Of a stretch of DNA of 64,000 bases, positions 16,012 through 24,285 are shown in pieces. A model generated the notes under the pieces. It made no database searches. It saw only the letters and a program-made list of their open reading frames with translations, and was not told the DNA's origin. The stretch is taken from NCBI GenBank assembly GCA_022820805.1, contig JAJEEV010000009.1:62001-126000 (forward strand), read 5' to 3'. Every line of letters starts with the position of its first letter. The stretch's first letter is position 1. The DNA comes from Acidimicrobiia bacterium (GTDB lineage: Bacteria > Actinomycetota > Acidimicrobiia > Acidimicrobiales > Aldehydirespiratoraceae). The position numbers and the translations under genes were made by a program.

Positions 16012-16878
16012 TCAGGCGCCGACGATGTTGATCCCGCCGTCCACCCGCAGGGCGATGCCGGTGATGAACTTGGCTCCGGGCGTGCACAGGAATGCGACCG
16101 CCTCGGCGATGTCTTCGGGGGAGGCGTAACGGCCCGCAAGATGGGCCATGTTCTCCATCATCTCGACGAGTTGCTCGGCGCTCTCGGCGAAGCCGCGCCT
16201 GGCGAACAGCTCCGCTTCAGGCTGGCTGATGTCGGTCCACACGTTGCCGGGGCACACCGCGTTCACCCTGATGTTGTCCGGGCCGAACTCCTCGGCCATC
16301 GTCTTCATCATCCCGACCGCACCGTGCTTGGTTCCGTTGTAGCAGCCTCCGCCCGAGAAGGCGGCGAGGCCGGCCACCGACGTGTTCTGCACGATCGATC
16401 CGCCGCCTCGCCGGCGCATGTGCGGCACCACGGCCGCCGCGAAGTCGACCGGCGCCTTGAGGTTGACCCGGTAGGAGGCGTCCCACATGTCTTCGGTGAG
16501 GTCGGCGATGAAGTGGCCGTGCAGCGACCCGGCGTTGTTGACGAGGATGTCGATCCCGCCGAAGGCCTCGAGCGCGGCATCGACGACTGTCTGGATCTGA
16601 GCCCTGTCGGTGAGGTCGGCGGTGACCCCGATGGCCTCGGTTCCGAGCGCCTTGACCTCCTCGACCGCCTCGGCCAATATCTCGGCTGAACCCACGCCCA
16701 GCCCTTCGTAGTTGTAGCGGGGGTCGTCGCCCTCGAGGTCGGTCATGACGAGTTGGGCGCCCCGCACCGCCAGCGCCTTCGAGATGGCCCTTCCCTGGCC
16801 GTTGGGCCGGGACGCCCCGGTGACGATGGCCACCTTGCCCTCCAGCGTCTGGGACTTGATCAGCTCCTCGATGTTCAT
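16012..16878 (-). CDS. Short-chain dehydrogenase/reductase
   Basis: A 288-residue SDR with cofactor loop TGASRPNGQG, an insertion around DDPRYNYEGLGVGS before the second helix, NNAG, and catalytic YNGTK (Y-x3-K). The insertion makes it longer than usual SDRs. The ATG at 16878 lies 43 bases from operator 3 (16921-16946), so it can be transcribed from its own repressor-controlled promoter as well as from the long minus-strand unit that starts at 22492. It converges with the AroM-like gene (34 bp between stops). It is probably NAD-dependent; the substrate is unknown. Confidence 0.86.
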   Translation of the reverse strand: MNIEELIKSQTLEGKVAIVTGASRPNGQGRAISKALAVRGAQLVMTDLEGDDPRYNYEGLGVGSAEILAEAVEEVKALGTEAIGVTADLTDRAQIQTVVDAALEAFGGIDILVNNAGSLHGHFIADLTEDMWDASYRVNLKAPVDFAAAVVPHMRRRGGGSIVQNTSVAGLAAFSGGGCYNGTKHGAVGMMKTMAEEFGPDNIRVNAVCPGNVWTDISQPEAELFARRGFAESAEQLVEMMENMAHLAGRYASPEDIAEAVAFLCTPGAKFITGIALRVDGGINIVGA

Positions 16879-16920
16879 GGTCAGGTTCCCCGCTTTCTGG
16901 GTCGGGCCGGCAACGACTGC

Positions 16921-16946
16921 TTATTGTGGGTCTCCACCCACTATAC
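16921..16946 (-). promoter_or_regulatory. Operator 3 with -10 box TATAGT
   Basis: Arms TTATTGTGGGTC and CACCCACTATAC around TC match the 26-bp repeat of the other operators with a few changes; the GTGGGT/ACCCAC core is intact. On the minus strand TATAGT (16945-16940) is a good -10, but no clear -35 lies 17 bp upstream. It sits between the MaoC-like gene and the SDR at 16012 and would allow separate control of that last gene. Confidence 0.6.
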
Positions 16947-16974
16947 GCAGGCGGCGGGTCACGCGGGTTGAGGA

Positions 16975-17490
16975 TCAGGCGGACGAGAAGTCCATGTAGA
17001 GGAGGTACTCGGCGTAGGTGGTGGTGACCTCCTCGTCATGGTGGCGCTGGAGGAAGGTGACCGAGAAGGTGAGAAGGACGCTGCCGTTGGCCTTGTCCTC
17101 CACCGAGAGCACCCCCACGGATGCCCGCACCGGGAGGTCGATGCGTGTCGGTGCCACGAAGCGCACCTTGTTGAAGCCGTAGTTCAGGGTGAAGCCGCGT
17201 TCCGGGTCGTCGTTGACGAAGGGGAGTGCGGTCAGCTTCTTCATCACCGACGGGATGAGGGCGACCATGTAGATCCCGTGGGCGATGGTGCCGCCCCACG
17301 GGGTGCCTCTGGCCCACCCGGGGTCATTGTGCATGTGGTCCCAGTCATCGGTGAGCGCCGAGAACACGTCAGCTTCGACCTGGGTCACCTGGAACCACTC
17401 GGTGGTGCGGAGCTCGCCGCCGACCATGGCCCGCAGCTCATCGAGGACCTGCCCGGTGTCGGCAACGGCCCTGTCCCCTCCGGTCGTCAT
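16975..17490 (-). CDS. MaoC-like hot-dog hydratase
   Basis: A 171-residue MaoC-type protein. The hot-dog active-site pattern is seen in DDWDHMHNDP, followed by GGTIAHGIYMVAL on the hot-dog helix. These enzymes hydrate enoyl-CoA or related thioesters. Its ATG at 17490 overlaps the stop of the upstream acyl-CoA synthetase as ATGA, so the two are translationally coupled, and the pairing suggests CoA activation followed by hydration. The substrate chain is unknown. It ends 28 bp before operator 3 in transcription order. Confidence 0.86.
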   Translation of the reverse strand: MTTGGDRAVADTGQVLDELRAMVGGELRTTEWFQVTQVEADVFSALTDDWDHMHNDPGWARGTPWGGTIAHGIYMVALIPSVMKKLTALPFVNDDPERGFTLNYGFNKVRFVAPTRIDLPVRASVGVLSVEDKANGSVLLTFSVTFLQRHHDEEVTTTYAEYLLYMDFSSA

Positions 17491-19619
17491 GGTTGGACGC
17501 CCGGTTGAGCAGTCGGCTCGCGCAACGAGAGGGCGATGTCGACGGCCGACGCACCGTCGGCGTGGACGATGAGCGGGTTGATCTCCGCGAACGAGATGTG
17601 GTGGTGGGCCGCCCACGCGAACTCCGACATGGCGAGGAGGGCCCGCGCGGCCGCATCCCGATCAGACGGTCCAGCCCCGCGGAAGCCGTCGATGAGCTGG
17701 CCGATGCGGCCGGTCGACACAATCTCCGCTGCGGTGTCCTCGCTGATCGGGACGGTGTGGATGGTGGCCTCGCTGATCAGGTCGACGAGCACGCCTCCGG
17801 GACCGACCACCAGCATCGGGCCGAATCCCGGCTCGTTGCGCACGCCGACGATGAGCTCCAAGCCGTCCTGGGCCATGGGCTGAGCCACGACGTGCGAACC
17901 GGGCAGGCTGAGTTCTCCGAGGACGGCGACGATGTCGTCGAAGGCCGCTTCAACGGCGACGGCCTCGGCCAGGTTGGTCTTGACGAGACCGTGCTCGGTC
18001 TTGTGGACCAGACCGGGTGCGCTCCCCTTGAGCACGATCGGGCGGCCCCACTGGTGCAGCGCGGTCACCGCCTCGGCGCGGTCGCCGACCAGCCGGCACT
18101 CCACCATCGGCACCCCCGCTCGGTTCATCACCTCGAAGCGTGCCGCCTCATCCAGCCCGTCCCAGCCGGTGAGACCGGCCGGGGCGGCCACATCGGCCAG
18201 CCTCGGCATTGCTGTCGTAGGAGCGGCGTCCCCGCACTTGGAGATCACCTCGAGTCCGGCCCGCAGGCCGTGGAGCACCACGCCGCCCAGCTCGCGGGCT
18301 CGCTGCTCGATCTGTGCATTCCGCCCGAGGGCTGCCACCGTGTTGACGATGACCAGCCTGGTGTCGTTGTCCGGCTCGGTCAGCAAGCCGTCCCGCATCA
18401 CGTCGAGCACGAAGGCGTCGTCATGGCCGCCGGCGGCGGGGGCACCGAAGACCACGGCCATCGTGCCGAAGGCGGTGTCGCCGGCCATGGCATCGCAGAC
18501 GGTGCGCACACCCTCGACATCGAAGCCGAGGGTTATGCCGTCCATCGGGTTGTTGGGCGAACGGAAGTCTGGCAGTAGTTCGTTGAGGCTGATCGCGCCC
18601 TCATCGGAGAACGGCGGCAGTTCCAGCCCGGCATCGTCGGCGAGGTCGGCAGCGAGCCCGGCCTCGCCGCCCGACAGTGTCATGACGCCCACCCCGCCGC
18701 GGGCGGGCGGATCCTTGAAGGCGAGCAGGTAGGCCCCGGCCTCCAGCAGAGCGTCGATGTCGTTGAAGCGGGGGATGCCGAGCCGCTGAAAAAAGGCCGA
18801 GTACACGGCGTCATCGCCGGCCAGCCCGCCGGTGTGGCCGGCGATGGTAGCCGAGCCGGTCTCGCTGCGACCGTTGCGCACCACGGCCAGGCGCTTGCCG
18901 TTGGCCCGGGACCGCTGGGCCGCGGCCGCGAAGGCGGCTGGGTTGCGGATCGTCTCGATGAACATCAGGACCACTTCGGTGGAGGGATCGTCGGCCAGGT
19001 GGTCCAGGGCATGAGCGGAGGTGACCACCGCTTCGTTGCCAGTGGAGAGGATGCTGGCGATCCCCAGGCCCCGGTCGTCTATGGACAGCATCTGGGCCAC
19101 CGAGCCGCTCTGGGCGATGATCGAGACCGGCCCCGGAGTCCCCAGCCGCTTCATGTAGGTGCCCCAGAGGGTGGCCTCGGTGTGGCGGTTCATGGTGCCC
19201 AGGCAGTTCGGGCCGACCACGGCCATCCCGGCGTTGTTGGCGATGCGGGCCAGCTCCGCCTCCCGGGCCTTGCCCTCAGCGCCCCCGTCGCCGAAGCCGG
19301 AGGCGAACACGATGGCGCTGCGAGCCTCGGTCGCGACGGCCTGCTTGAGGGTGTCGAGGACGCGATCAGCACCGACGGCCAGCACCACGGCGTCGAGCGG
19401 GCCCCGGCAGGCGTCGAGGCTTCCTACGCACTCCACCCCTCGCACCTCGCTGTGCCTGGGGTGGACCGCCACCAACTCGTGCCGGTAGCCGTGGGCCCGG
19501 AGGTTGTCGAGGCACTCGCCGCCGAACGAGCCCTCGCGGTCGGAGGCCCCGACGACGGCCACCGACCGGGGGTCGAGCAGGGCCCCGATGCCGCTGCGCA
19601 TCCGATCGCCGGCCCGCAT
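17487..19619 (-). CDS. Acyl-CoA synthetase (NDP-forming), fused alpha-beta
   Basis: A 710-residue acetyl-CoA synthetase (ADP-forming)-like protein. The N-terminal CoA-binding domain has VAVVGASDREGS and GPNCLGT. The succinyl-CoA-ligase-like domain carries the phospho-His candidate in AGHTGGLAGDD. The C-terminal ATP-grasp domain shows PIVLKGSAPGLVHKTEHG and FAEINPLIV. The family activates carboxylic acids to CoA thioesters with ATP. It starts 2 bp after the creatininase-like stop and overlaps the MaoC gene, so it is part of the minus-strand unit from operator 4. It probably activates an acid produced by the oxygenase and dehydrogenases. Confidence 0.9.
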   Translation of the reverse strand: MRAGDRMRSGIGALLDPRSVAVVGASDREGSFGGECLDNLRAHGYRHELVAVHPRHSEVRGVECVGSLDACRGPLDAVVLAVGADRVLDTLKQAVATEARSAIVFASGFGDGGAEGKAREAELARIANNAGMAVVGPNCLGTMNRHTEATLWGTYMKRLGTPGPVSIIAQSGSVAQMLSIDDRGLGIASILSTGNEAVVTSAHALDHLADDPSTEVVLMFIETIRNPAAFAAAAQRSRANGKRLAVVRNGRSETGSATIAGHTGGLAGDDAVYSAFFQRLGIPRFNDIDALLEAGAYLLAFKDPPARGGVGVMTLSGGEAGLAADLADDAGLELPPFSDEGAISLNELLPDFRSPNNPMDGITLGFDVEGVRTVCDAMAGDTAFGTMAVVFGAPAAGGHDDAFVLDVMRDGLLTEPDNDTRLVIVNTVAALGRNAQIEQRARELGGVVLHGLRAGLEVISKCGDAAPTTAMPRLADVAAPAGLTGWDGLDEAARFEVMNRAGVPMVECRLVGDRAEAVTALHQWGRPIVLKGSAPGLVHKTEHGLVKTNLAEAVAVEAAFDDIVAVLGELSLPGSHVVAQPMAQDGLELIVGVRNEPGFGPMLVVGPGGVLVDLISEATIHTVPISEDTAAEIVSTGRIGQLIDGFRGAGPSDRDAAARALLAMSEFAWAAHHHISFAEINPLIVHADGASAVDIALSLREPTAQPGVQP

Positions 19620-19621
19620 CG

Positions 19622-20395
19622 TCAGTTGCTCCCGTCCCCCTCAGGGCGAAACTCGGCCTCCAGGATGCGCACCATGCCCTGCACGCAGGCGTCGAAGATC
19701 TCCCGTCCGAGCGCCGCCGTTGCCCGGTGGGGATTCGACAGTGCCCCGGTCGCCGGTACCCAGTCGTCGTGGGGAGGGTGGCAGTCGTAGCTGGGGAACT
19801 CCTTGAAGGCCTGCTCCGGCGCGGCGTCCATGTCGACCAGGTCGCCGAAGAGGTGCAGGCACAGTGACGTCTCGAAGACCCCGGCGTGCTCGTAGGCGAG
19901 GTCCAGCGGAGGGCCACCGACGTGGCGCTCGAGGATCGCCTCGTCGAACTGCTCGAAGTAACGGGCCTGCACGATCTTGACGCCTTCCCGCCCGCTCTGG
20001 CGGAACTCCCGGATGGCCAGGTCGCACGCCTCGGTGAGGAACATCTGGTTCTCGTAGTGCCCGTCGATGATGGCAAGCTTGTTGGCCCCGCCGCGAGCGA
20101 GGCCGCGCAGCACATCGACGATCGCGCTCGACAGCGAGTGGCCGTCAAGGCCGACGGTGCCGGGGAACTGGGGTCCGCCGCCCGTGCGCAGCTGCGACTT
20201 GTAGCCGTAGACGAAAGGAGGGGCGACCACGGCATCGATGTGCTCGGCCGTGGCCAGCGCCACCGCCTCGGCCAGCATGTAGTCCACGCCGAGGGGCAGG
20301 TGGCGGCCGTGCTGCTCCAGCGCTCCCACCGGGAGCAGCACCACCGCACCGTCGGCGATCCGATCGGCGTGCGCCCGCCACGACAGGTGGGCCAT
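19622..20395 (-). CDS. Creatininase-family amidohydrolase
   Basis: A 257-residue creatininase-fold protein. The metal-binding motifs are EQHGRHLPLG near the N-terminus, IDGHYENQ in the middle (the family GHGGN position, altered) and HAGVFETS. Members hydrolyse cyclic amides (creatinine) or small amides and formamides in cofactor metabolism. The ATG at 20395 is chosen because the family begins there; AAGGG lies upstream. It is packed between an SDR (32 bp) and the acyl-CoA synthetase (2 bp), so an amide or lactam ring-opening step in the same pathway is reasonable. Confidence 0.87.
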   Translation of the reverse strand: MAHLSWRAHADRIADGAVVLLPVGALEQHGRHLPLGVDYMLAEAVALATAEHIDAVVAPPFVYGYKSQLRTGGGPQFPGTVGLDGHSLSSAIVDVLRGLARGGANKLAIIDGHYENQMFLTEACDLAIREFRQSGREGVKIVQARYFEQFDEAILERHVGGPPLDLAYEHAGVFETSLCLHLFGDLVDMDAAPEQAFKEFPSYDCHPPHDDWVPATGALSNPHRATAALGREIFDACVQGMVRILEAEFRPEGDGSN

Positions 20396-20427
20396 CGAGC
20401 TGGAGCCCTTGGAGGTTGGGCGACCGG

Positions 20428-21174
20428 TCACCCTTCGCGGACGCGGACGCCGGCCATGACGCCGCCGTCGATCAGGAAGTCGGCGCCGGTGGCGTAGCTC
20501 GACTGGTCCGAAGCGAGGAACAGGACGGCGTTGGCGATCTCGTGGGGCTGGCCGATGCGTTCGAGTGTCGTGATCTTGTGGGTGTAGGCCGCTTCCTCCT
20601 CGATCATCATCGGAGTGTCGATCATGCCGGGGCAGACGCTGTTGGCGCGGATGCCGTGGCGGCCCCATTCGAAGGCTGCGCTCCGGGTCAGGCCTCGCAC
20701 CGCGAACTTGCTGGTGACGTAGGCGCCGGCCTCGTCGGACGCGATGAACCCGTTCGCTGATGAGATGTTGACGATCGAACCGCCGCCGTTGCGCCTCATG
20801 GACTCGAACACGGCTCGCATCCCGAGGAACACGCCGGTCGCGTTGACCGCCATCGTCTGCTCGTACAGCTCCAGAGACGTGCTCTCGAGCGGCGAGAACC
20901 GTGCGATGCCGGCGTTGTTGACCAGGATGTCGGGCGGGCCGAACGTGTCCTCGCAGTGCTGGACGGCCGCGGCCCACTGGTCCTCGTCGGTCACGTCGAG
21001 CGTGAACGCTGCGGCTGCGGATCCGATCTCGGCAGCCACCGCCCGGCACGTCTCGGCGTTGATGTCGCACAGCAGGACGCGGGCCCCGTACCGGGCCAGA
21101 GTCCTCGCCGACTCGGCACCGAGACCTTGGCCGGCTCCGGTGACGATCGCGATCTTGCCCTCTACCTGAGTCAC
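20428..21174 (-). CDS. Short-chain dehydrogenase/reductase
   Basis: A 248-residue classical SDR with TGAGQGLG, NNAG, NISSANG and catalytic YVTSK (Y-x3-K). The GTG at 21174 follows a GGGGGG run and starts exactly at the domain. It lies 52 bp after the Rieske oxygenase and 32 bp before the creatininase-like gene. In pathways headed by a Rieske oxygenase an SDR often oxidises the hydroxylated product, which would fit, but this is inference. Confidence 0.87.
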   Translation of the reverse strand: MTQVEGKIAIVTGAGQGLGAESARTLARYGARVLLCDINAETCRAVAAEIGSAAAAFTLDVTDEDQWAAAVQHCEDTFGPPDILVNNAGIARFSPLESTSLELYEQTMAVNATGVFLGMRAVFESMRRNGGGSIVNISSANGFIASDEAGAYVTSKFAVRGLTRSAAFEWGRHGIRANSVCPGMIDTPMMIEEEAAYTHKITTLERIGQPHEIANAVLFLASDQSSYATGADFLIDGGVMAGVRVREG

Positions 21175-21226
21175 TCGCCCCCCTTTGGGGTCGGATGGCG
21201 GCGGCGGTGTGGACACGCCGCCGCGG

Positions 21227-22492
21227 TCACACCGACAGTGTCGCGGGCATTTCCACCTGTTGACGAAGTCGACGGACGTACCACCGCTGGAACTCCCCGA
21301 TGAAGCTCTCCTGGGGAGCGAGGCGGCCGGGACGGTAGGCCCGCGAGGTTGCACCCTGGTAGGTCCGCTCCCAGATCGGGAAGTCCTCGGCATTCACCTC
21401 GGCGTAGAACTCGCACACCTCGTCGATGTCGTAGTCCTGGCCCTCCTGGGCGTCCTTGTCGACCAGCCAGGTCGTCTGCCAGTAGATCTGGTCGTGAGCC
21501 AGGGGTCTGATGCTGAAGATGCTGGCGTGGTCCACCGATATGAACAGCGAGTCGAGCGGGTTGAGGTTGGAGAACACCGACGCTTCGTCAGACTCGGTGA
21601 ACTGGCCCATCAACGGTGCCACTCGCTTGCCGCCGATCGTCTCTGACTGGTACCCGGGGGCCAGCGGACCCCGCACCAGCCAACGGAACTGGTCGTCGTG
21701 CTCGCCGTCCTGGACGATCACTCCGGTCACATCGGGGAGTTGGGTCAGGGCGGCCTCCCACTCCTTCATCTCCTGCTCCGCCTGGGTCGCGGCCGCGATC
21801 ACCTCTTCGGTCCGGGTGGAGGCGGCCGCCTGCCAGTAGGCCGGCGTGCGCGTCCGTGTGAAGTTGGGGTGGACGACAGGCACGTGGTACGGGTCGATGG
21901 TGTTCTCGACGAGGGTCTTCCAGTTGGCGTTGGCCGAGAAGCCCTCGATCCGGATCACCTTGGCGTCGGCGATCCCGTAGAACCGGAAGATGTCTGAGAA
22001 GGGCTGGTAGGCCGCGTCGAAGTCGGTAGGGGTGTCCGACACGGACAGGAAGATCAGGCCTTCGAGGACGCGCAGATGGCACGGGCGGAGGTTGTGGGCG
22101 TCCGGGTCGAACGTCTCATCGAAGATCACTTCGAGCCGGCGCGACTTGACCTTGCCTTCCAGGCTGTAGCTCCAGTTGTGGTACGGGCAGGTGAATTGGC
22201 GCAGTCCCTTGGCGCTCTCACCGCACAGGCGGGCGGCCCGGTGGCTGCACACGTTGTAGAAGGCGCGAACGACCCGGTCGCTGCCGCGGACGACGATCAC
22301 CGACTCGCCGAACAACGATACGAGTTTGGTGTCGCCGGGTTCGGGTATCTCCGAGCTGTGGCCCGCCACGTACCACAGCGGCTCCAGAAGCCCTATGTCG
22401 GCTGGCAACAGGTCAGGGTTGGTGTAGAACCCTGCCGGCAACCCGTAGCCCGGCTGGTACTGCTCGATCAGTGCGTTGATTCTCTCCGACAT
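21227..22492 (-). CDS. Rieske non-heme iron oxygenase, large subunit
   Basis: A 421-residue oxygenase. The Rieske cluster is NVCSHRAARLCG and FTCPYHNWSY; the iron site region is NWKTLVENTIDPYHVPVVHPNF (ligand His pair in PYH and VVH). The ATG at 22492 has GGAGG seven bases upstream; a GTG one codon earlier is less well spaced. It is longer than the paralog at 916 and has its own insertion rich in Glu and Ala after the iron ligands. It heads a six-gene minus-strand unit and is preceded by operator 4. No ferredoxin or reductase partner is seen. Confidence 0.9.
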   Translation of the reverse strand: MSERINALIEQYQPGYGLPAGFYTNPDLLPADIGLLEPLWYVAGHSSEIPEPGDTKLVSLFGESVIVVRGSDRVVRAFYNVCSHRAARLCGESAKGLRQFTCPYHNWSYSLEGKVKSRRLEVIFDETFDPDAHNLRPCHLRVLEGLIFLSVSDTPTDFDAAYQPFSDIFRFYGIADAKVIRIEGFSANANWKTLVENTIDPYHVPVVHPNFTRTRTPAYWQAAASTRTEEVIAAATQAEQEMKEWEAALTQLPDVTGVIVQDGEHDDQFRWLVRGPLAPGYQSETIGGKRVAPLMGQFTESDEASVFSNLNPLDSLFISVDHASIFSIRPLAHDQIYWQTTWLVDKDAQEGQDYDIDEVCEFYAEVNAEDFPIWERTYQGATSRAYRPGRLAPQESFIGEFQRWYVRRLRQQVEMPATLSV

Positions 22493-22513
22493 CACTCTTC
22501 CTCCCGGTCCGTG

Positions 22514-22563
22514 CTAATGTGGGTCTTGACCCATATTAGCCACCCGAGGCTCGTCACTGTCAA
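22514..22563 (-). promoter_or_regulatory. Promoter with operator 4 for the Rieske unit
   Basis: On the minus strand TTGACA (22563-22558), a 17-bp spacer and GCTAAT (22540-22535) lead to the Rieske gene. The operator at 22514-22539 has arms CTAATGTGGGTC and GACCCATATTAG around TT. The layout is the same as at operator 2: the operator covers the -10 and start point. The site also lies about 100 bp upstream of the plus-strand binding protein at 22643 and may affect that gene too. Confidence 0.75.
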
Positions 22564-22642
22564 GCGATGGGCTGCGGGGAGAACCGACAGCTCGCCGGCC
22601 CCGGCGCCGGATGCCCGACCGGCGGGCGAGGAGAACCAGACA

Positions 22643-24076
22643 ATGAGGGACTCGAGGAAGAACATGTTCCGCCTGTCGGCGGTCGTACTGGTGTTCGCGC
22701 TGGTCGGGGCCGCCTGCGGTGACGACGAGGACGAATCACCGGCACCTGCGGCCGAACCGGTCGAAGCAGCACCGGCCGAGCCGGCCGAGGTCCCCGCCGA
22801 CGATGCCGATGACATGGCCGAGGCGGCCGATGACACGGTTGATGACGAGGCGGCCGATGACATGGCTGAAGAAGCGGCGGCCGATGACATGGCTGATGAC
22901 GAGGCGGCCGATGAAGCGGCGGCTGATGACATGGCCGACGACGCCGCAGGCCGGGCTGCTGATGACTCGCTTCCACCGGTGAAGATCGGGATGATCGCCC
23001 AGGAGGAGGAGCTCATCGCCTTCCCGGAGATGCGGGCCGCGGCCGAGGCCGTGGTGGCGTACTTCAACGCCGAGCTCGGCGGTATCGACGGTCACCCCGT
23101 GGAGATCGATGTCTGCGGCGCCGGCGATGGGCCGGAGAGCCACGTGGCCTGCGCCCAGCGGTTCGTCAACGCCGACGACATACACATCGTGGTAAATGGC
23201 GGCATCGGCACCAACACGGCGGCCTCGGGTGCGATCATGGCCGAAGCTGGCCTGGCATCGATGCCCCTAGGCAACGACTTCGTAGAGTACCTGACCCCGG
23301 GCGTGTACTCCTTCGAGCCCGGTATACCCGGCCTGTCCCAGGTGTTGTTCGTGTACTCCGCCGCTGGTGGAGCGACCAGCGCGACCCTGTTCCTGTACGA
23401 CGACCCCAGCGTCGAGGTGTTCGTGCCGGCGTTCAAGGCCATCGCGGCCGACAACGGCATCGACATGAACCAGCACATCCCGGTCGGGTTCGAGCCGGAC
23501 CTCACCGGCCCGATCGCAGCGGCCGACACGTCCAACGACGTGTGGATGTTCGTTCTCGCCGATGGAGCCCAGTGCCAGGCCGCGGCCAACGCGGCCAAGT
23601 CGATCGGCTACGACGGCCCCATCCTGACCCTGGACTCGTGCATGCAGGTCGATGTGCTCAGCACCGGCGACCTCGACGGCTGGGTTGCGCCGATGGTCTC
23701 GTCGGCGCCCACCATCGACGGCGGGGCCGATGTCGAGGTGATCAACCACATCTTCGACACCTACGGCTCGGCAGAGGCACACGGTGCGGGGCTCGGCGGC
23801 TGGGCCCTCGGCAACGTGATGATCGCCCGCGAGGTCCTGATCGCGGCCGGCGGCGCCGATGCCACCGACGAGTCGGTGATCGCCACCTTCGACGGCGGCT
23901 TCACCAGCGACACGATCCTGGGTTTCCCGGAGGTGTCCTGCCCCGGACCGGATCCCTGGATCGGCGCCTGCAACACTGCGCCGCTGATGGTGACGGTGGA
24001 CGGCACCGACCTGATCGCGCCCGACGGGTTCTTCCCCCTCGACTTCACCGAATTGAACTTCCTGCTTGAGGGTTAG
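22643..24076 (+). CDS. ABC transporter substrate-binding lipoprotein with long acidic linker
   Basis: A 477-residue solute-binding protein paralogous to the one at 2232. The signal peptide ends in a lipobox-like GAAC with Cys 25 as lipidation site. Residues about 26-110 are an almost pure Ala/Asp/Glu/Met/Pro linker with recurring ADDMA units. The type 1 periplasmic fold starts near LPPVKIGMIAQ. GAGGAG lies upstream of the ATG at 22643; an internal ATG at 22664, aligned with the paralog start, is possible. No permease or ATPase accompanies it, so it may use the system at 1-5769 or work as a sensor. Its stop TAG abuts repeat copy 3. Confidence 0.87.
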   Translation: MRDSRKNMFRLSAVVLVFALVGAACGDDEDESPAPAAEPVEAAPAEPAEVPADDADDMAEAADDTVDDEAADDMAEEAAADDMADDEAADEAAADDMADDAAGRAADDSLPPVKIGMIAQEEELIAFPEMRAAAEAVVAYFNAELGGIDGHPVEIDVCGAGDGPESHVACAQRFVNADDIHIVVNGGIGTNTAASGAIMAEAGLASMPLGNDFVEYLTPGVYSFEPGIPGLSQVLFVYSAAGGATSATLFLYDDPSVEVFVPAFKAIAADNGIDMNQHIPVGFEPDLTGPIAAADTSNDVWMFVLADGAQCQAAANAAKSIGYDGPILTLDSCMQVDVLSTGDLDGWVAPMVSSAPTIDGGADVEVINHIFDTYGSAEAHGAGLGGWALGNVMIAREVLIAAGGADATDESVIATFDGGFTSDTILGFPEVSCPGPDPWIGACNTAPLMVTVDGTDLIAPDGFFPLDFTELNFLLEG

Positions 24077-24211
24077 AGGCCGAGCGGATAGGCGGGACAA
24101 CGCGGCGCATACGGCGCGAGGCCGTGGCCCGAGCGGCCCGTGAGCGCAGCGAACAAGAGCGGGAATGACACCCCCGCCCCGCTACCGGCTCTCACCTATC
24201 CGCGTGGCCCC
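24077..24211 (+). repeat. 135-bp dispersed element, copy 3
   Basis: It is flanked by TTAG on both sides (24073-24076 and 24212-24215). The terminal inverted repeat is clear: AGGCCGAGCGGATAGG at the left end against the reverse complement of CCTATCCGCGTGGCCCC at the right. The core is identical to copies 2 and 5 over about 44 bp. The left flank forms the stop codon of the binding-protein gene. In the frame of the small ORF at 33508 it reads without stops after an in-frame TAG, but has no ATG. Confidence 0.85.
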
Positions 24212-24285
24212 TTAGCGCTTTCGGAACATGCTGGCCCCCGGGGGGATCGTCCGCTAGGTAATCCCCGGTCAGGCAGGAGTTGGAC

